Below are positions 1 to 9,426 of a stretch of DNA of 64,000 bases, one piece after another (the first letter of the stretch is position 1; each line of letters starts with the position of its first letter). This DNA comes from Pseudomonadota bacterium (lineage in GTDB: Bacteria > Pseudomonadota > Gammaproteobacteria > Thiotrichales > Thiotrichaceae). The notes under the pieces were generated by a model. That model made no database searches. It was not told the DNA's origin and worked only from the letters and a program-made list of their open reading frames with translations. The DNA lies in NCBI GenBank assembly GCA_002747435.1, contig PDPH01000051.1, positions 1 through 64,000 on the forward strand. Reading direction: 5' to 3'. A program made the position numbers and the translations under genes.

Positions 1-435
1 CACCTTGTTGATGGGGTCCCTTTACCTGTCTGTCACTTCAGGCGAGCAAAGCATTGTAGTCGTTTCAAGGGGAGTGGCAGCTATGGTTAATGCTAAAGGT
101 GGGCTATTATTGGGAGACAAAGGCTACCTCGGTGCCGCCTTTCAGGGTGAGTTGTTGCAATTCAGGCAGATAGAACTGGAAGCACCGGTGCGTCATAATA
201 TGCGGGATCCATTAACAAAGCCTTGGCGGAGTTGCCTTAATCAATTGAGAAGACGTGTGGAAACCACGATAGGACAACTGGTTGAGCGTTTCAATATACA
301 GAAAATGTGAGCCAGAACACTGTGGAGTCTAACTAATCGTCTGACCCGAAAGTTGCTGGCTCATGGCTTGGCTGTACTGGCAAATATTAAGAATGAGCTG
401 GAACCCTTACAGTTGAGTAAAACAATTTGCTATTA
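1..435 (+). pseudogene. IS982-family transposase remnant (C-terminal part, multiply broken)
   Basis: The frame starting at base 1 reads HLVDGVPLPVCHF and continues to KGSGSYG, which is the middle of an IS982-type DDE transposase (pattern VDG-P-PVCH...FKG..YGY). It then meets TAA codons at 88-90 and 94-96. The next frame (bases 5-310) continues with GLLLGDKGYLGAAF and the R-R-V-E-T stretch of the same protein, so about 45 residues between YGYC and GDKGY are missing and the frame has shifted. A TGA at 308-310 sits where family members have Trp (VWAR/KMWAR context); the same frame then reads on to TAA at 433-435. The start lies outside the window. Inactive; assignment is from remembered family motifs. 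Confidence 0.75.
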
Positions 436-513
436 ATAGTTGAGCATCGCGTTAATCTAACAATTTTGTTATTACTGTGTCGTTAGGCACACGAACCACA
501 AGAGAGTTAGATA

Positions 514-771
514 ATGACCCATCTTGAACAGAAAATTATCAAGCCCAAACTGGGTCTGCTGGAACTGGCTAAGCAATTAGGAAGTGTCTCCCAGGCTTGT
601 AAAACGATGAGTTACAGCCGTGATAGCTTTTATCGTTTCAAACGCTTGTATGAAAATGGTGGGGAGGAAGCGCTTCGTGAGATCAGCCGCAAGAAACCGG
701 TTATTAAAAATCGTGTCCTTGAACACGTAGAACGTGCCGTTAATGTGTTTTGCGTTGTTGCGGAAAATTAA
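514..771 (+). pseudogene. Truncated IS481-type transposase N-terminus
   Basis: An 85-residue ORF beginning [20 protein letters not shown] matches the helix-turn-helix start of IS481-type transposases ([16 protein letters not shown] is the recognition-helix region). The family runs to about 330-350 residues; here it stops after the EHVERAV segment, with a divergent tail ending FCVVAEN, and the DDE catalytic domain is absent. A purine-rich AGAGAG lies upstream of the ATG. Its stop codon abuts, tail to tail, the stop codon of the CHAT gene on the other strand, so the deletion or insertion end point lies exactly at that gene's 3' end. The 78 bases between this and the IS982 remnant hold no gene that I can see. 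Confidence 0.7.
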
Positions 772-3700
772 TCAAGCATTCTTCAAGCCATCCGCTAAAG
801 TACGTAGTGTTAATAATTGCTCATCCCGTTTTTCATTCGGCTCTAGCGCTGCTTGTGCCGCATGGCGTAGTTTTAGCCAGCTTTCAAGCTGTTTAAGTTG
901 TTGAGTCGCTTCGCTGATCTTGCGTGGGGTAAAATTCATACTGAGCAAGCTTTCACGGTAAATTTGTAATAATGCTTCCTGAGCAGATAGGTGTGCTTGT
1001 TGATCGACCGCCTCGTGTAAATCACCTCCCCATAAATAAACAGCCAACGCAGCTTGTGCTAGTAGCAGGGCATTTTTAAATGAATAGGAAGACTGAAAGT
1101 GCTCACGTGCTTTTTTCAAGGCTTGTTTGGCTTGAGGCAAAGCTTGATCACTTGGCTTACCCAAAATGAAATCCAATAATAAACGGTGTATAGGCGCATG
1201 TGGTGCATCTGTTGTAGTCAGGTGCTGCTCAGCATGAGCATAGGCTTCCCTAGCCGTTTGCAATAAATTTTGTAATTCTGCCCAAGAGGAGCCGCAATAC
1301 ATACCGACCATGGCTTGATGACGGTACACATCCCCCAGTAAAGCATAGCGCTCGGTATTGACTATTAATGGTGTATGACCTTCCGCAGTACTAGGTGCAA
1401 TACTCTGTATGTGTTGGGTAATATCTAGTAAGTTGTGTAGGTATTTCAGGGCTTGGGTGATTAAATGGTTCGCCCGTTCGCACAGACTTGTCAGTTGTTT
1501 CTCTATACCTTTGTATTTTTCCGTGTCCGGCGGTATCGTTTGCAACGCATGGCGCAAAGACGTAACTTTTTCTCCCAAAATTTCCGCCTGACGCGCTTCC
1601 AGCTTGCCCAATAACTCCAGCGCACGAATCGGTAGGGTATTATTGCGGCCTTCTTCAGCAATAGCTGTTTGGCAGGCGCTTTGCGCACGTAAAAAACCTT
1701 CTGGCAGCATTTCACCATAAAGACACGCCAGCAGGTATTGTATGCTAGGTTCTTGAGTCCAATTTTGAGGTACACGATTTAATAGGCTACTAATTTCCTC
1801 TTCTAGTTTTGCAAAGTAGTATTGACTACTTTGATATTGAATATCTACGGCTAATGCTTCGAGGCGAGTCCGTAATTCTTGTGGTGCAACGGGAGTCCAT
1901 AGCGTAGGACTGCTGGGTAATGTCAGCTCATCATCAGCGCGTAGCAAGTAATTGGGGTCACCATAAGCTTGGTAAGCGCCCCAAGTATTAATATCAGGAT
2001 AACGATCCCATGTAGTACGACGCGCTTCCCAAATCGCCATACCAAAACTTTGTCCGCGTGTAACAAAAGCATCAAAAAAGCTGGTAGCAAAAGTCGTAGC
2101 AGCTTGATCATTAACCGCCCAACCTGCCGCGACCACACAGCGTACGCCCATTTCAATCAGTTCACGGGATAGACTGTAAGCCAAACGATTATAGGGGGTA
2201 TTGTTCAAAGGCGCTGTTTCACCCGTTTGCCCCAAATGACAACAGTTGAGAAATACCAAGTCAGGTACTTCTTCCATTTGCCCCATTTCAGCAGCAGTGA
2301 GTAGCACGCCATCAGATAAGATTACCCCCGTGCGCTCGATACCATCTTGAGCCAACAGGCGATATTCGCCATGTGCTGCAATCATTAGCACACGGTAAGG
2401 TTGTTTGAATAATTCGTTGAAAATGTGAGTTGCTTTAAGTGGTGCACTATCGCCTGTTTGATACAAGGCGTTGACTTGATAATTGGCTTTACGCAGGATA
2501 TTGGCAACTTCGTTGGCTTCTTCGCCCGCCCCTAGCAATTCAGGTAGTGCTTTATTTTTGGGAGGAGTGTATTGCTTGGGGGCTGGAAAATATTTATAAA
2601 AGCCCTCTGTTGACGGATTACCCAAGACAAAAGCTGACTTTTGCAAACTGACAGCTATCTTGCGGCGGTAACGAGTTGATACTAATTGACGAACGACAGC
2701 CATGCGCAAAACCAGTGGTTCTTCATCAGCTTGCAGCATTTCCCAAGGCAATGAAGCCGTATATTCGTCCACGACTAACAATAGGCGTTCTGTCTGACGT
2801 GCGGCTGATTTAAGTTCTAATGGGATCAATAATTGAAATAGTGTGCGGCTAATATTAGCGTGGTAATAACTATTGCGAATCGATTCACCTAATAATGAGT
2901 CGATTAAACCTGGCTGGTGCTGTTGCAAAGTAGCTTCAGCGCGTGCTCGTTCAGACAGGTAGACATAACGTAATTGAGGCGGTATTGCTGCTTTATGGCT
3001 GGCGTTAGCGTCCTGTGGTGTTGTAATCATTAGGCGTGGCCAGTAACCGTTGCTGCTGTTGCGTTCGCTCAAGCGATGACGCATGCCTTGTTGAAAGCGT
3101 AATTCCTGTGATAATTCCAAGCGAGTCTGCAATAGGTTTAATTCTTTGCCCAAGCGCTGTGGAAGTTTGCGAATAGCATACGCGGCACTGATGGCGGTAT
3201 CTAGGTAGATTTCGATGAATTCTAGGTGGGTAATCTGGCGCAGCACTTGGTCTTTACTCAGATTATAACGGTACTGTTGATTGGCTTCACAAACGCCTAA
3301 AACGACTGCATCAATAGAGGCTTGTATGGAGATGTGTGTGGTGGAGTTGTAGCCCATCAATAAGCTATTTAGGCATAATTTAGGTGGTGTATTATCCAGG
3401 CTCATCTGTTCGGCACTTAAGTGATGCGAATCATGTAGCAAGTATTTTAATACAGCATCGCGTACACTGGCCGTAATCGCTTGGGCATTAATATGCTCCC
3501 ATTCACCGAGGCCAACAATAATGGCGCCTTTACCACCACATTGACGCACATCTTCACGACTACGTGGCATGAGAACAATGGTGCTCGTACCCATTTCATC
3601 TGCATAAATACCCATGCGCTCGCGTTGGGTCAATGCGCCCTGCACAATATGCTGATCAATTTGATACTCGGCACCCGCAATAGTATCTGAGCGGTAATGT

Positions 3701-6519
3701 CCACACAAAATCGGGTTACGTGCAAAGCGCAAATCCATAGCCCTGACTGACACTTCTAGTAAATATTTATTATTTCTTTTTTCGCTGGGTTTATGCACAC
3801 CTCCAAAAAAGGAAATCGTCATCTCTTCCGCACCTGTTCGCAAAGGAGGCGGTACGTTGTAACGATAAATACCTGCTGCACTGTGTTGTTGGGTGCGTAA
3901 CAATTGGCGAGATAATTGTCTGGTATCGCCGGTGCGCAGTAATTCCGCTATGGCAGAAAAGTAGCGCTGATCATTACTTAGTTGTGGGTGTGAGGTGGGC
4001 ATATACCAGTAATTGCGTTCAGGTAACGATTGCAAACGACCAGAGTCCCAACTAACCCAGCCGTCGCCAGATGGGGTGGCATATAGTATGAGTTGGTCTG
4101 CATCACGAATAAGTCCTAGTGGGGTATGCTCTGCTTCTCCAAAGATATACAAAAAGCGCTCAGCTTGAGGTAATCCCTGTTTTTCTTGTTTTAATAAATC
4201 CTTCCAAAAGCTAGCAGCTTGCTTGAGTAATTCGCCTTGAGGATGCGCACCTAGATGTTGATTAGGTGGGAGCCAGTGGTCTTGATTGCGGATGCGCATG
4301 CTTTTCCAACTGCTTAGGTGGAAATTATTGAATGCTTTCAAGTCGGGATTTTGTTCCACTTTGGCTTGTAAGCTGAGATCAATGGCTGATGCCGGTGGCA
4401 TGAGTTCCAATAAGCCAGGAAAATCACCTAATACATTGAGCAGATCTTGTAAGTCATTTTGCTCATCTAGCAAGGCTAATTCCCGAATAGCAGGGGTTCG
4501 ACCCAATAGGAAATTAACAGCAGATTGCATGCCATGATTGGGTGTGCCTAGCATGAGGCAATAACTGTGGGGGCGCTGAGCTATATTTTGCCAAAGCGCT
4601 TGGCCTTTTTCTTCCAGCAATAAGGCTCGTAACACCAAGCCGCCACTACCATGTGCGAGCAAACTAATAGGATGTTGGGGTGAGTGTGTATTCAATATCG
4701 CTTGTAGAGTGTCTAGCAAATCAGCAGCATGTTGTGCAAAGGATTGCCGCCAATCATAAGCAAAGGATATGACCTGAAAATCTTTTTCCAAATAAGCGAC
4801 TAAGTCGCCATAGCTGTATTGTACTAATTCACCTGTATCAACTTCGTTTCCCATTGCTAGCTGTACAAAAGCACCTTGCGCTAATTGACTGGGATTAAAC
4901 CAGATGTGCTGTCCTGCTTGATACAAGTTTGTACCCATGAAGTCGGGAATTAGAATAAGGCTCGGTTTTTTGCCGGTCAAAGCGGTTTCCAAGGCTCGGT
5001 TTTCAGCACTGGGTAATTCAATGTCTGTCGGAATGGGAATAAACTTAGTGAGTTGTAAAGGTTCTGAATGACTTAGCCACTGGTAAATCGCTTTGCGACT
5101 GTCTGGGCGGGCAAAATAAGCAAAGTGGCTAACGGTTGCACCGCGCGATGGGTATTCGTGACTAGGGTTTTGGCGTGTCAGTCCGGCGCGCATAGAGCGA
5201 GTTTCTACAACAAAGTCATTATCATGGCCATTAAACAGTACCCAATCACTAAAGGTAATGGCCATATGCCGTAATAGGCTGCTGCCATCCTGTGTTGTAT
5301 TGCCGGAAATAATCGCCATCAAAATACCCCTACGGCGTTTGCCCTGCGCTAAAAAACGCGTCAAGGCTGCGTCGGGTATCATGGCATTTAAACCAGGAAT
5401 GTCCTGAGCACGCAACTGGCGGATATTGATTTCCATCACTGCGCGACGTAACACAGGAAGTTCAAAATCATTAGGCTGGTCGAGACTAGCTATACCTTGT
5501 GCAAAATCATTCAGTAAAGTGAGCAGTGTGGATAAAAAGATGCTGAGATGATCGGCCAATAAACCAGTACCGGCTGCGGGTGTGGCTACACGGACATAAC
5601 GCTCAATTTTTAACTGTTTTGCTGTTAGTAGGCGTAATAATTCCTGTAATTGAGCGCGTTCCCGCGTTGGAAGTAATTCAAGTTGCTCAGAGTCTATACT
5701 TTCGTGCAAGCATAGCAAGTCAGCAATAAGACCGCCTCTTGAATGAGCCAGCAAGTTAAGGTGTAAGCCTTTGGGTAATCGTTTTAGTAATGCCAGTGCA
5801 TTCTCAAGTGGACTGAGTGAAAAAGTTTCATGTTCGTAAGCATATAATCTATTGCCAAATACTTGCTTTAAATCGTGCAGACTGCCTACTGTTGAACCTT
5901 TAGCAAGCTCGCCAAAAGTACTTCGTACGTTTGATCCCAAACCATGAATCAATAGTAATACTGGTTTTTCTTGAGCCGCATACTGCTGTAATTCTGTTGC
6001 ATTAGGTTCTAGACGGTCTTGGGGATCAGGACGCTTGCCTTGCCAGTGGTATAGCCCAGGTGCTTTGCATAGCTGCTGATCTAGCCAGTGCAGCATTAAC
6101 GAATGATTGCCAGTATCACTCATGCGGATGACAGACAAGCTTGACCAGTGCCAAGGTGTGCTATGGGTGTCTTCACTGTGTCCCAAGCTAATACTACGTA
6201 AATCAATCGTGCCTTCCGCATCCATGTAAGTGGGATAAAGGCGGGCAATGTCTGAGCGTAATTGCTGGGCTCGACTAATTAAAATAGCTCCCGTATCACT
6301 TTCTAAAATCAATAAGCGATCCGCTGGAATGTTTTTAACAAGTAGCTTGACTTCATGAGCATGAGGATTACTTGCCAAAGCATAGTGAGCTTCCAGTTCA
6401 ATGGTATGACTCGCCGTTGGCGGTGAAAGCTTAAGAGTCAGACTGTCCAATAAAGTACGACTGGCATCGTGGACTACCTGAGGGCTGAGAGGCAGTAAAA
6501 AAGCAATGGAATTTGTCAT
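772..6519 (-). CDS. Giant CHAT-domain protein with two alpha/beta-hydrolase modules
   Basis: A 1915-residue protein without signal peptide. The ATG at 6519 is preferred to a GTG at 6555 because AGGTGA stands five bases before it. Domains in order: a unique N-terminal ~170 residues; a first alpha/beta-hydrolase with oxyanion-type HGLG (His192) and nucleophile elbow AHSRGG (Ser260); a second, LCAT-like hydrolase with AYDWRQ and an elbow reading AHGSGG, where Gly624 takes the usual Ser place; a middle domain with LRFARNPILCGHY and GAIIVGLGE, typical of proteins that precede CHAT; a CHAT caspase-like domain with SLPWEML, AAHGE (His1383) and NCCHLG (Cys1427); and a helical, TPR-like C-terminus. 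CHAT domains are cysteine peptidases (separase/caspase clan), and several known ones act on a neighbouring substrate. The role here is unknown. The divergent neighbours at 6724-10915 are candidate partners. Its 3' end abuts a transposase fragment. Confidence 0.85.
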   Translation of the reverse strand: MTNSIAFLLPLSPQVVHDASRTLLDSLTLKLSPPTASHTIELEAHYALASNPHAHEVKLLVKNIPADRLLILESDTGAILISRAQQLRSDIARLYPTYMDAEGTIDLRSISLGHSEDTHSTPWHWSSLSVIRMSDTGNHSLMLHWLDQQLCKAPGLYHWQGKRPDPQDRLEPNATELQQYAAQEKPVLLLIHGLGSNVRSTFGELAKGSTVGSLHDLKQVFGNRLYAYEHETFSLSPLENALALLKRLPKGLHLNLLAHSRGGLIADLLCLHESIDSEQLELLPTRERAQLQELLRLLTAKQLKIERYVRVATPAAGTGLLADHLSIFLSTLLTLLNDFAQGIASLDQPNDFELPVLRRAVMEINIRQLRAQDIPGLNAMIPDAALTRFLAQGKRRRGILMAIISGNTTQDGSSLLRHMAITFSDWVLFNGHDNDFVVETRSMRAGLTRQNPSHEYPSRGATVSHFAYFARPDSRKAIYQWLSHSEPLQLTKFIPIPTDIELPSAENRALETALTGKKPSLILIPDFMGTNLYQAGQHIWFNPSQLAQGAFVQLAMGNEVDTGELVQYSYGDLVAYLEKDFQVISFAYDWRQSFAQHAADLLDTLQAILNTHSPQHPISLLAHGSGGLVLRALLLEEKGQALWQNIAQRPHSYCLMLGTPNHGMQSAVNFLLGRTPAIRELALLDEQNDLQDLLNVLGDFPGLLELMPPASAIDLSLQAKVEQNPDLKAFNNFHLSSWKSMRIRNQDHWLPPNQHLGAHPQGELLKQAASFWKDLLKQEKQGLPQAERFLYIFGEAEHTPLGLIRDADQLILYATPSGDGWVSWDSGRLQSLPERNYWYMPTSHPQLSNDQRYFSAIAELLRTGDTRQLSRQLLRTQQHSAAGIYRYNVPPPLRTGAEEMTISFFGGVHKPSEKRNNKYLLEVSVRAMDLRFARNPILCGHYRSDTIAGAEYQIDQHIVQGALTQRERMGIYADEMGTSTIVLMPRSREDVRQCGGKGAIIVGLGEWEHINAQAITASVRDAVLKYLLHDSHHLSAEQMSLDNTPPKLCLNSLLMGYNSTTHISIQASIDAVVLGVCEANQQYRYNLSKDQVLRQITHLEFIEIYLDTAISAAYAIRKLPQRLGKELNLLQTRLELSQELRFQQGMRHRLSERNSSNGYWPRLMITTPQDANASHKAAIPPQLRYVYLSERARAEATLQQHQPGLIDSLLGESIRNSYYHANISRTLFQLLIPLELKSAARQTERLLLVVDEYTASLPWEMLQADEEPLVLRMAVVRQLVSTRYRRKIAVSLQKSAFVLGNPSTEGFYKYFPAPKQYTPPKNKALPELLGAGEEANEVANILRKANYQVNALYQTGDSAPLKATHIFNELFKQPYRVLMIAAHGEYRLLAQDGIERTGVILSDGVLLTAAEMGQMEEVPDLVFLNCCHLGQTGETAPLNNTPYNRLAYSLSRELIEMGVRCVVAAGWAVNDQAATTFATSFFDAFVTRGQSFGMAIWEARRTTWDRYPDINTWGAYQAYGDPNYLLRADDELTLPSSPTLWTPVAPQELRTRLEALAVDIQYQSSQYYFAKLEEEISSLLNRVPQNWTQEPSIQYLLACLYGEMLPEGFLRAQSACQTAIAEEGRNNTLPIRALELLGKLEARQAEILGEKVTSLRHALQTIPPDTEKYKGIEKQLTSLCERANHLITQALKYLHNLLDITQHIQSIAPSTAEGHTPLIVNTERYALLGDVYRHQAMVGMYCGSSWAELQNLLQTAREAYAHAEQHLTTTDAPHAPIHRLLLDFILGKPSDQALPQAKQALKKAREHFQSSYSFKNALLLAQAALAVYLWGGDLHEAVDQQAHLSAQEALLQIYRESLLSMNFTPRKISEATQQLKQLESWLKLRHAAQAALEPNEKRDEQLLTLRTLADGLKNA

Positions 6520-6552
6520 GGTCACCTGAGGGTTATGGCTGGTAGCGGTTGG

Positions 6553-6574
6553 CACGTCTTTAACACGTCTTTAA
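6553..6574. repeat. Tandem 11-bp repeat in the divergent promoter region
   Basis: CACGTCTTTAA occurs twice back to back, 34-55 bases upstream of the CHAT gene ATG and in the 204-base gap between it and the divergent gene at 6724. It could be a pair of binding sites or replication slippage. Seen directly; function is inference. Confidence 0.4.
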
Positions 6575-6723
6575 ATAGTACCCTGTTTTCTTCTATCTGG
6601 AGTATAGCTTTATCCGTTAAAGTTTAAGCTTTGTCCTGAATCAATTGGCTAATTGTGAACAGGTACGGTTTGTTTTAAAGCGTAGCTTTGGATGGCTACA
6701 GACTAACAGACATGAGGAATATT

Positions 6724-7545
6724 ATGATGCAAAATAATATAGGAATTTCCCCTTCGCCTGGCACTATTTCTAGGCAGACTGTTAGTACACAGTCTGCTGA
6801 GGGTAGTCAAACAAGTGCTAATATGGGGCAGTTTGCTACAAACCTATTTCCGCGCTTAAATTCATACCTTTTTCAAAATTTGTTTCAAATTATCTTGCAA
6901 TTATTATCTGCATTACTACAGGTAAACCAACCCAAAGATCCACCTAGATTAAACTTATCTGAAGCACAAGAAAGTAAGCTGAAAAGCCTATTGGGAATTA
7001 ATCCTAGTGCACCTTTTACAGTGAGTGTATTAGACAATAATGGTGATGGCGAAGTCAGTGCGGGCGATACTGCAATTGTTAATGGAGGGATTACTGGCGG
7101 TGTACTGACGCAACGCACTTTGAGTGAAAGTGATGCACAAGCTATTAATCAAGCGGAGGCTTTGCCACAAGCATTTACAGATAACCGAACCAAATGGGAA
7201 GCTGCCTTACAAAATTCGGATGGACAGATTGAGTATACTCGCCAGCAAAGTTGTTTTTGTCTTTATGATGTCGTGCGCCCTATGAATGTGACTGAGCAGA
7301 ATGGCGAAATTATAGCGGCCAACTATGCTGATACAGGTGAGGCTGTACCCGAAAATATTCGGAAAAATTTAGCCAGTGTCAGTGATATTTTCGACCGTTT
7401 GTATAATGCTTATCAAAGCAATGCCGAGCGAATCGATGTGAGTTATGATCCTGATTACGGTTATCCCTCGTCTGTATACATTGACCAAAGCTCTATGATA
7501 GCTGATGAGGAAATGTCCTATAGAATCAGTGATATGAAAATTTAA
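6724..7545 (+). CDS. Calcium-loop plus DUF6174-like protein, copy 1
   Basis: A 273-residue protein starting MMQNNIGIS; AGGA at 6715-6718 sets the start, so upstream in-frame codons are not used. No Sec signal peptide. Residues 1-40 are polar and Q/S/T-rich; about 41-66 form a hydrophobic/amphipathic helix (YLFQNLFQIILQLLSALLQ); then PKDPPRLNLSEAQ. An EF-hand or dockerin-like loop DNNGDGEVSAGD has acidic or polar residues at 1,3,5,7,9,12. The C-terminal ~130 residues resemble DUF6174: Trp before a YTRQQSCFC motif, then ADTGEAVP, YDPDYGYPSSVYID and a terminal DEEMSYRISD. It is a clear paralogue of the next gene. It diverges from the CHAT gene. Function is unknown; a protein that works outside the cytoplasm or binds calcium is plausible. 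Confidence 0.75.
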   Translation: MMQNNIGISPSPGTISRQTVSTQSAEGSQTSANMGQFATNLFPRLNSYLFQNLFQIILQLLSALLQVNQPKDPPRLNLSEAQESKLKSLLGINPSAPFTVSVLDNNGDGEVSAGDTAIVNGGITGGVLTQRTLSESDAQAINQAEALPQAFTDNRTKWEAALQNSDGQIEYTRQQSCFCLYDVVRPMNVTEQNGEIIAANYADTGEAVPENIRKNLASVSDIFDRLYNAYQSNAERIDVSYDPDYGYPSSVYIDQSSMIADEEMSYRISDMKI

Positions 7546-7587
7546 GGCCAGCTTGCTTAAGGTTTGCAATACTGAAATTAAGCCTAG

Positions 7588-7626
7588 GGATGAGGTGTTT
7601 TATCATGAAAAAAAACACTCTCATCC
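7588..7626. terminator. Hairpin between the two paralogues
   Basis: GGATGAG-GTGTTT pairs with AAACAC-t-CTCATCC around a roughly 12-base loop, 43 bases after the stop of the gene at 6724. No T-run follows on the plus strand, so it may attenuate or protect mRNA rather than terminate. Confidence 0.4.
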
Positions 7627-7721
7627 TGAAACCACTATCCATTACTTAATTGGGCAGGGCATTCTGTTTTGTATAATAGGCTTCAGGAAAAAGATGTAGC
7701 GATATCAAGGGAATTTTTATC

Positions 7722-8549
7722 ATGATTCATAATGACTTACCCAGTCAGCAGCTAAGTAGCCTGACATCTGCACATGCCCGAAATATGGAGCTACAACAGC
7801 AATTGCATGTTGCTAGAGGCAAGGCACAGCCTGCGTATGTGAATCGTCCGAGCTTTGATTCTCGCATTACTCAAGGCATCATCAATCTGATTCAGCAATT
7901 AATCAGTTTGTTGCACAAATCTGAAGCGGACAAGCCCAAACCTATTCATCTTTCTCAAGCACAATTCAATGAGTTAAAGCGGCTTGCAGGTTTTAATAAA
8001 ACAGCTCCTATTGCCATCAGCGTATTGGATGCCGATGGCGATGGTGAAGTCAGTGTTGGGGATACTTTGGTAGTGAGTGGTGGTATTCATGGCGATGAAC
8101 TGTTCAGGCGTACTCTGAATGAGCGAGATATTAGTATTTTTAATCAGCAATTTTCTCTACCAGAAGCGTTTACCCAAAACCAAAATAAGTGGAACAGCTT
8201 GGCAAATGTTAACAATAGTCCCTTGGAATACACTTTACAGCAAAGTTGTTTCTGTCCTAACGATTACACGCGCCCTATGAACATTAATGAGCAGAATGGG
8301 CGTATTAAAAGTGCCCATTATGCGGATACAGGCGAAGCAGTACCCAATTACATTGTTGATAGTCTATTGACCATCAATGAACGATTTGAGCAATTACAAG
8401 ATGCTTATGAAAGTGATGCTGAGCAAGTACAGGTGACTTACGATGCTCAATATGGTTTTCCAAGTTCGGTGTTTATTGATCAAAGCACGCTAGTGGCTGA
8501 TGAAGAAATGGCCTATACCATTAAAGATTTTAACTGGCTCAAAACCTAA
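7722..8549 (+). CDS. Calcium-loop plus DUF6174-like protein, copy 2
   Basis: A 275-residue paralogue of the preceding gene with the same layout: polar Q/S/N-rich front without signal peptide, amphipathic helix around residues 50-66 (GIINLIQQLISLLHK), a KPKPIHLSQAQ linker, the loop DADGDGEVSVGD, then the DUF6174-like domain with YTLQQSCFCP, ADTGEAVP, YDAQYGFPSSVFID and DEEMAYTIKDF. The front halves have diverged much more than the C-terminal domain. AAGGGAA lies upstream of the ATG. The paired Cys of SCFC is kept in both copies, which suggests a disulfide or metal role. Tandem duplication is the simplest origin. Function is unknown. Confidence 0.75.
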   Translation: MIHNDLPSQQLSSLTSAHARNMELQQQLHVARGKAQPAYVNRPSFDSRITQGIINLIQQLISLLHKSEADKPKPIHLSQAQFNELKRLAGFNKTAPIAISVLDADGDGEVSVGDTLVVSGGIHGDELFRRTLNERDISIFNQQFSLPEAFTQNQNKWNSLANVNNSPLEYTLQQSCFCPNDYTRPMNINEQNGRIKSAHYADTGEAVPNYIVDSLLTINERFEQLQDAYESDAEQVQVTYDAQYGFPSSVFIDQSTLVADEEMAYTIKDFNWLKT

Positions 8550-8604
8550 GTGTCGTACTACTACAGATTGATTGGCTTAGGCTTTATTACAAGGAGAACA
8601 AGTA

Positions 8605-9321
8605 ATGCCCTCTATTGCATTTGCACCTACCCCACAACACACACACTCTTCACTGGCACAACAACAAGCAGGTGGCAAAGCACAAACTAATGTTAATTCC
8701 AGCGCAATGAGTCAGGCGACCTCGTCTGCCAGTGATGCCTTTGCCGATTCTATGAATGGCCTGAGTGATGAGGACATTAAAAGCTTTTTTGGTGATTGTG
8801 AAGCCAATAGCGCTAGTGAAGAATTGCTAGAGCATGTTCAAAATTTGTTGAATTTGTTGCGCCAGAAAATTTGTGGCAATAACTATCAGGATGACTCACA
8901 AAAGGGTCAACAACAAACAGAAACTACTGAGCAAACAGTTACCGCAAGCTGTGATAGTGCAGAAGCGAGCGGTGGGGATATAAGCACTTTGTCTTCATTG
9001 CAAATTTTGGAGCAGAATCGCACTAAATGGCAGCAAAATAGCGCTAACACTTATGCTTTTTCCCTGATCCAGCGCAATGCACAGGGTTCTACTACAACGC
9101 CAGTGACGGTTAATAATGGCCGAGTAAGCAGTGGTGGTAGTAATGCGCTCACGATAGAACAAATATTTGATTTAGCACGCAATGCTTCGCTGCGAAATGA
9201 GCGGGCAGATATTATTTATCATCCCCGTTTGGGTTTTCCTGAGTTTATTTTCTTAGGATATGATCGTGAGACTAGTGACGATAATGTCAGTTATATCTTG
9301 AGTAATTTAACTATCGGTTAA
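8605..9321 (+). CDS. Third DUF6174-like protein of the cluster
   Basis: 238 residues, with AAGGAGA before the ATG. It has a long S/Q/A-rich front, an amphipathic helix about residues 73-90 (ELLEHVQNLLNLLRQKI), a Q/T-rich spacer and a C-terminal ~100 residues that keep the DUF6174 pattern: NRTKWQQ...YAFSL, a V-V-NNG-V turn, an LTIEQIF segment, YHPRLGFPEFIFLGYD and a final DNVSYIL. It lacks the EF-hand-like loop and the SCFC motif of the two genes before it. The 55-base gap to the previous gene suggests co-transcription. Function is unknown; the domain name is given from remembered pattern, not from a search. Confidence 0.7.
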   Translation: MPSIAFAPTPQHTHSSLAQQQAGGKAQTNVNSSAMSQATSSASDAFADSMNGLSDEDIKSFFGDCEANSASEELLEHVQNLLNLLRQKICGNNYQDDSQKGQQQTETTEQTVTASCDSAEASGGDISTLSSLQILEQNRTKWQQNSANTYAFSLIQRNAQGSTTTPVTVNNGRVSSGGSNALTIEQIFDLARNASLRNERADIIYHPRLGFPEFIFLGYDRETSDDNVSYILSNLTIG

Positions 9322-9426
9322 ATAGATCGAAAATCAATCATTAAGAAAAATGGGATGGCATAGTGTCCCGTTCTTTACTAAATAATTAGTAGTAATTGTG
9401 GAATGTTGTTCATGGAGGAATTGAAC

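Noticed and set aside
3481..4537. Plus-strand frames opposite the CHAT gene
   Set aside because: They are reverse-strand shadows of a well-supported 1915-codon gene, without motifs or ribosome sites.
7441..7470. DYG and QYG in the DUF6174-like proteins as further splice motifs
   Set aside because: They belong to the YDxxYGyPSS motif of the folded domain and lack the surrounding IQxLYGVV repeat, so they are not good splicease sites.
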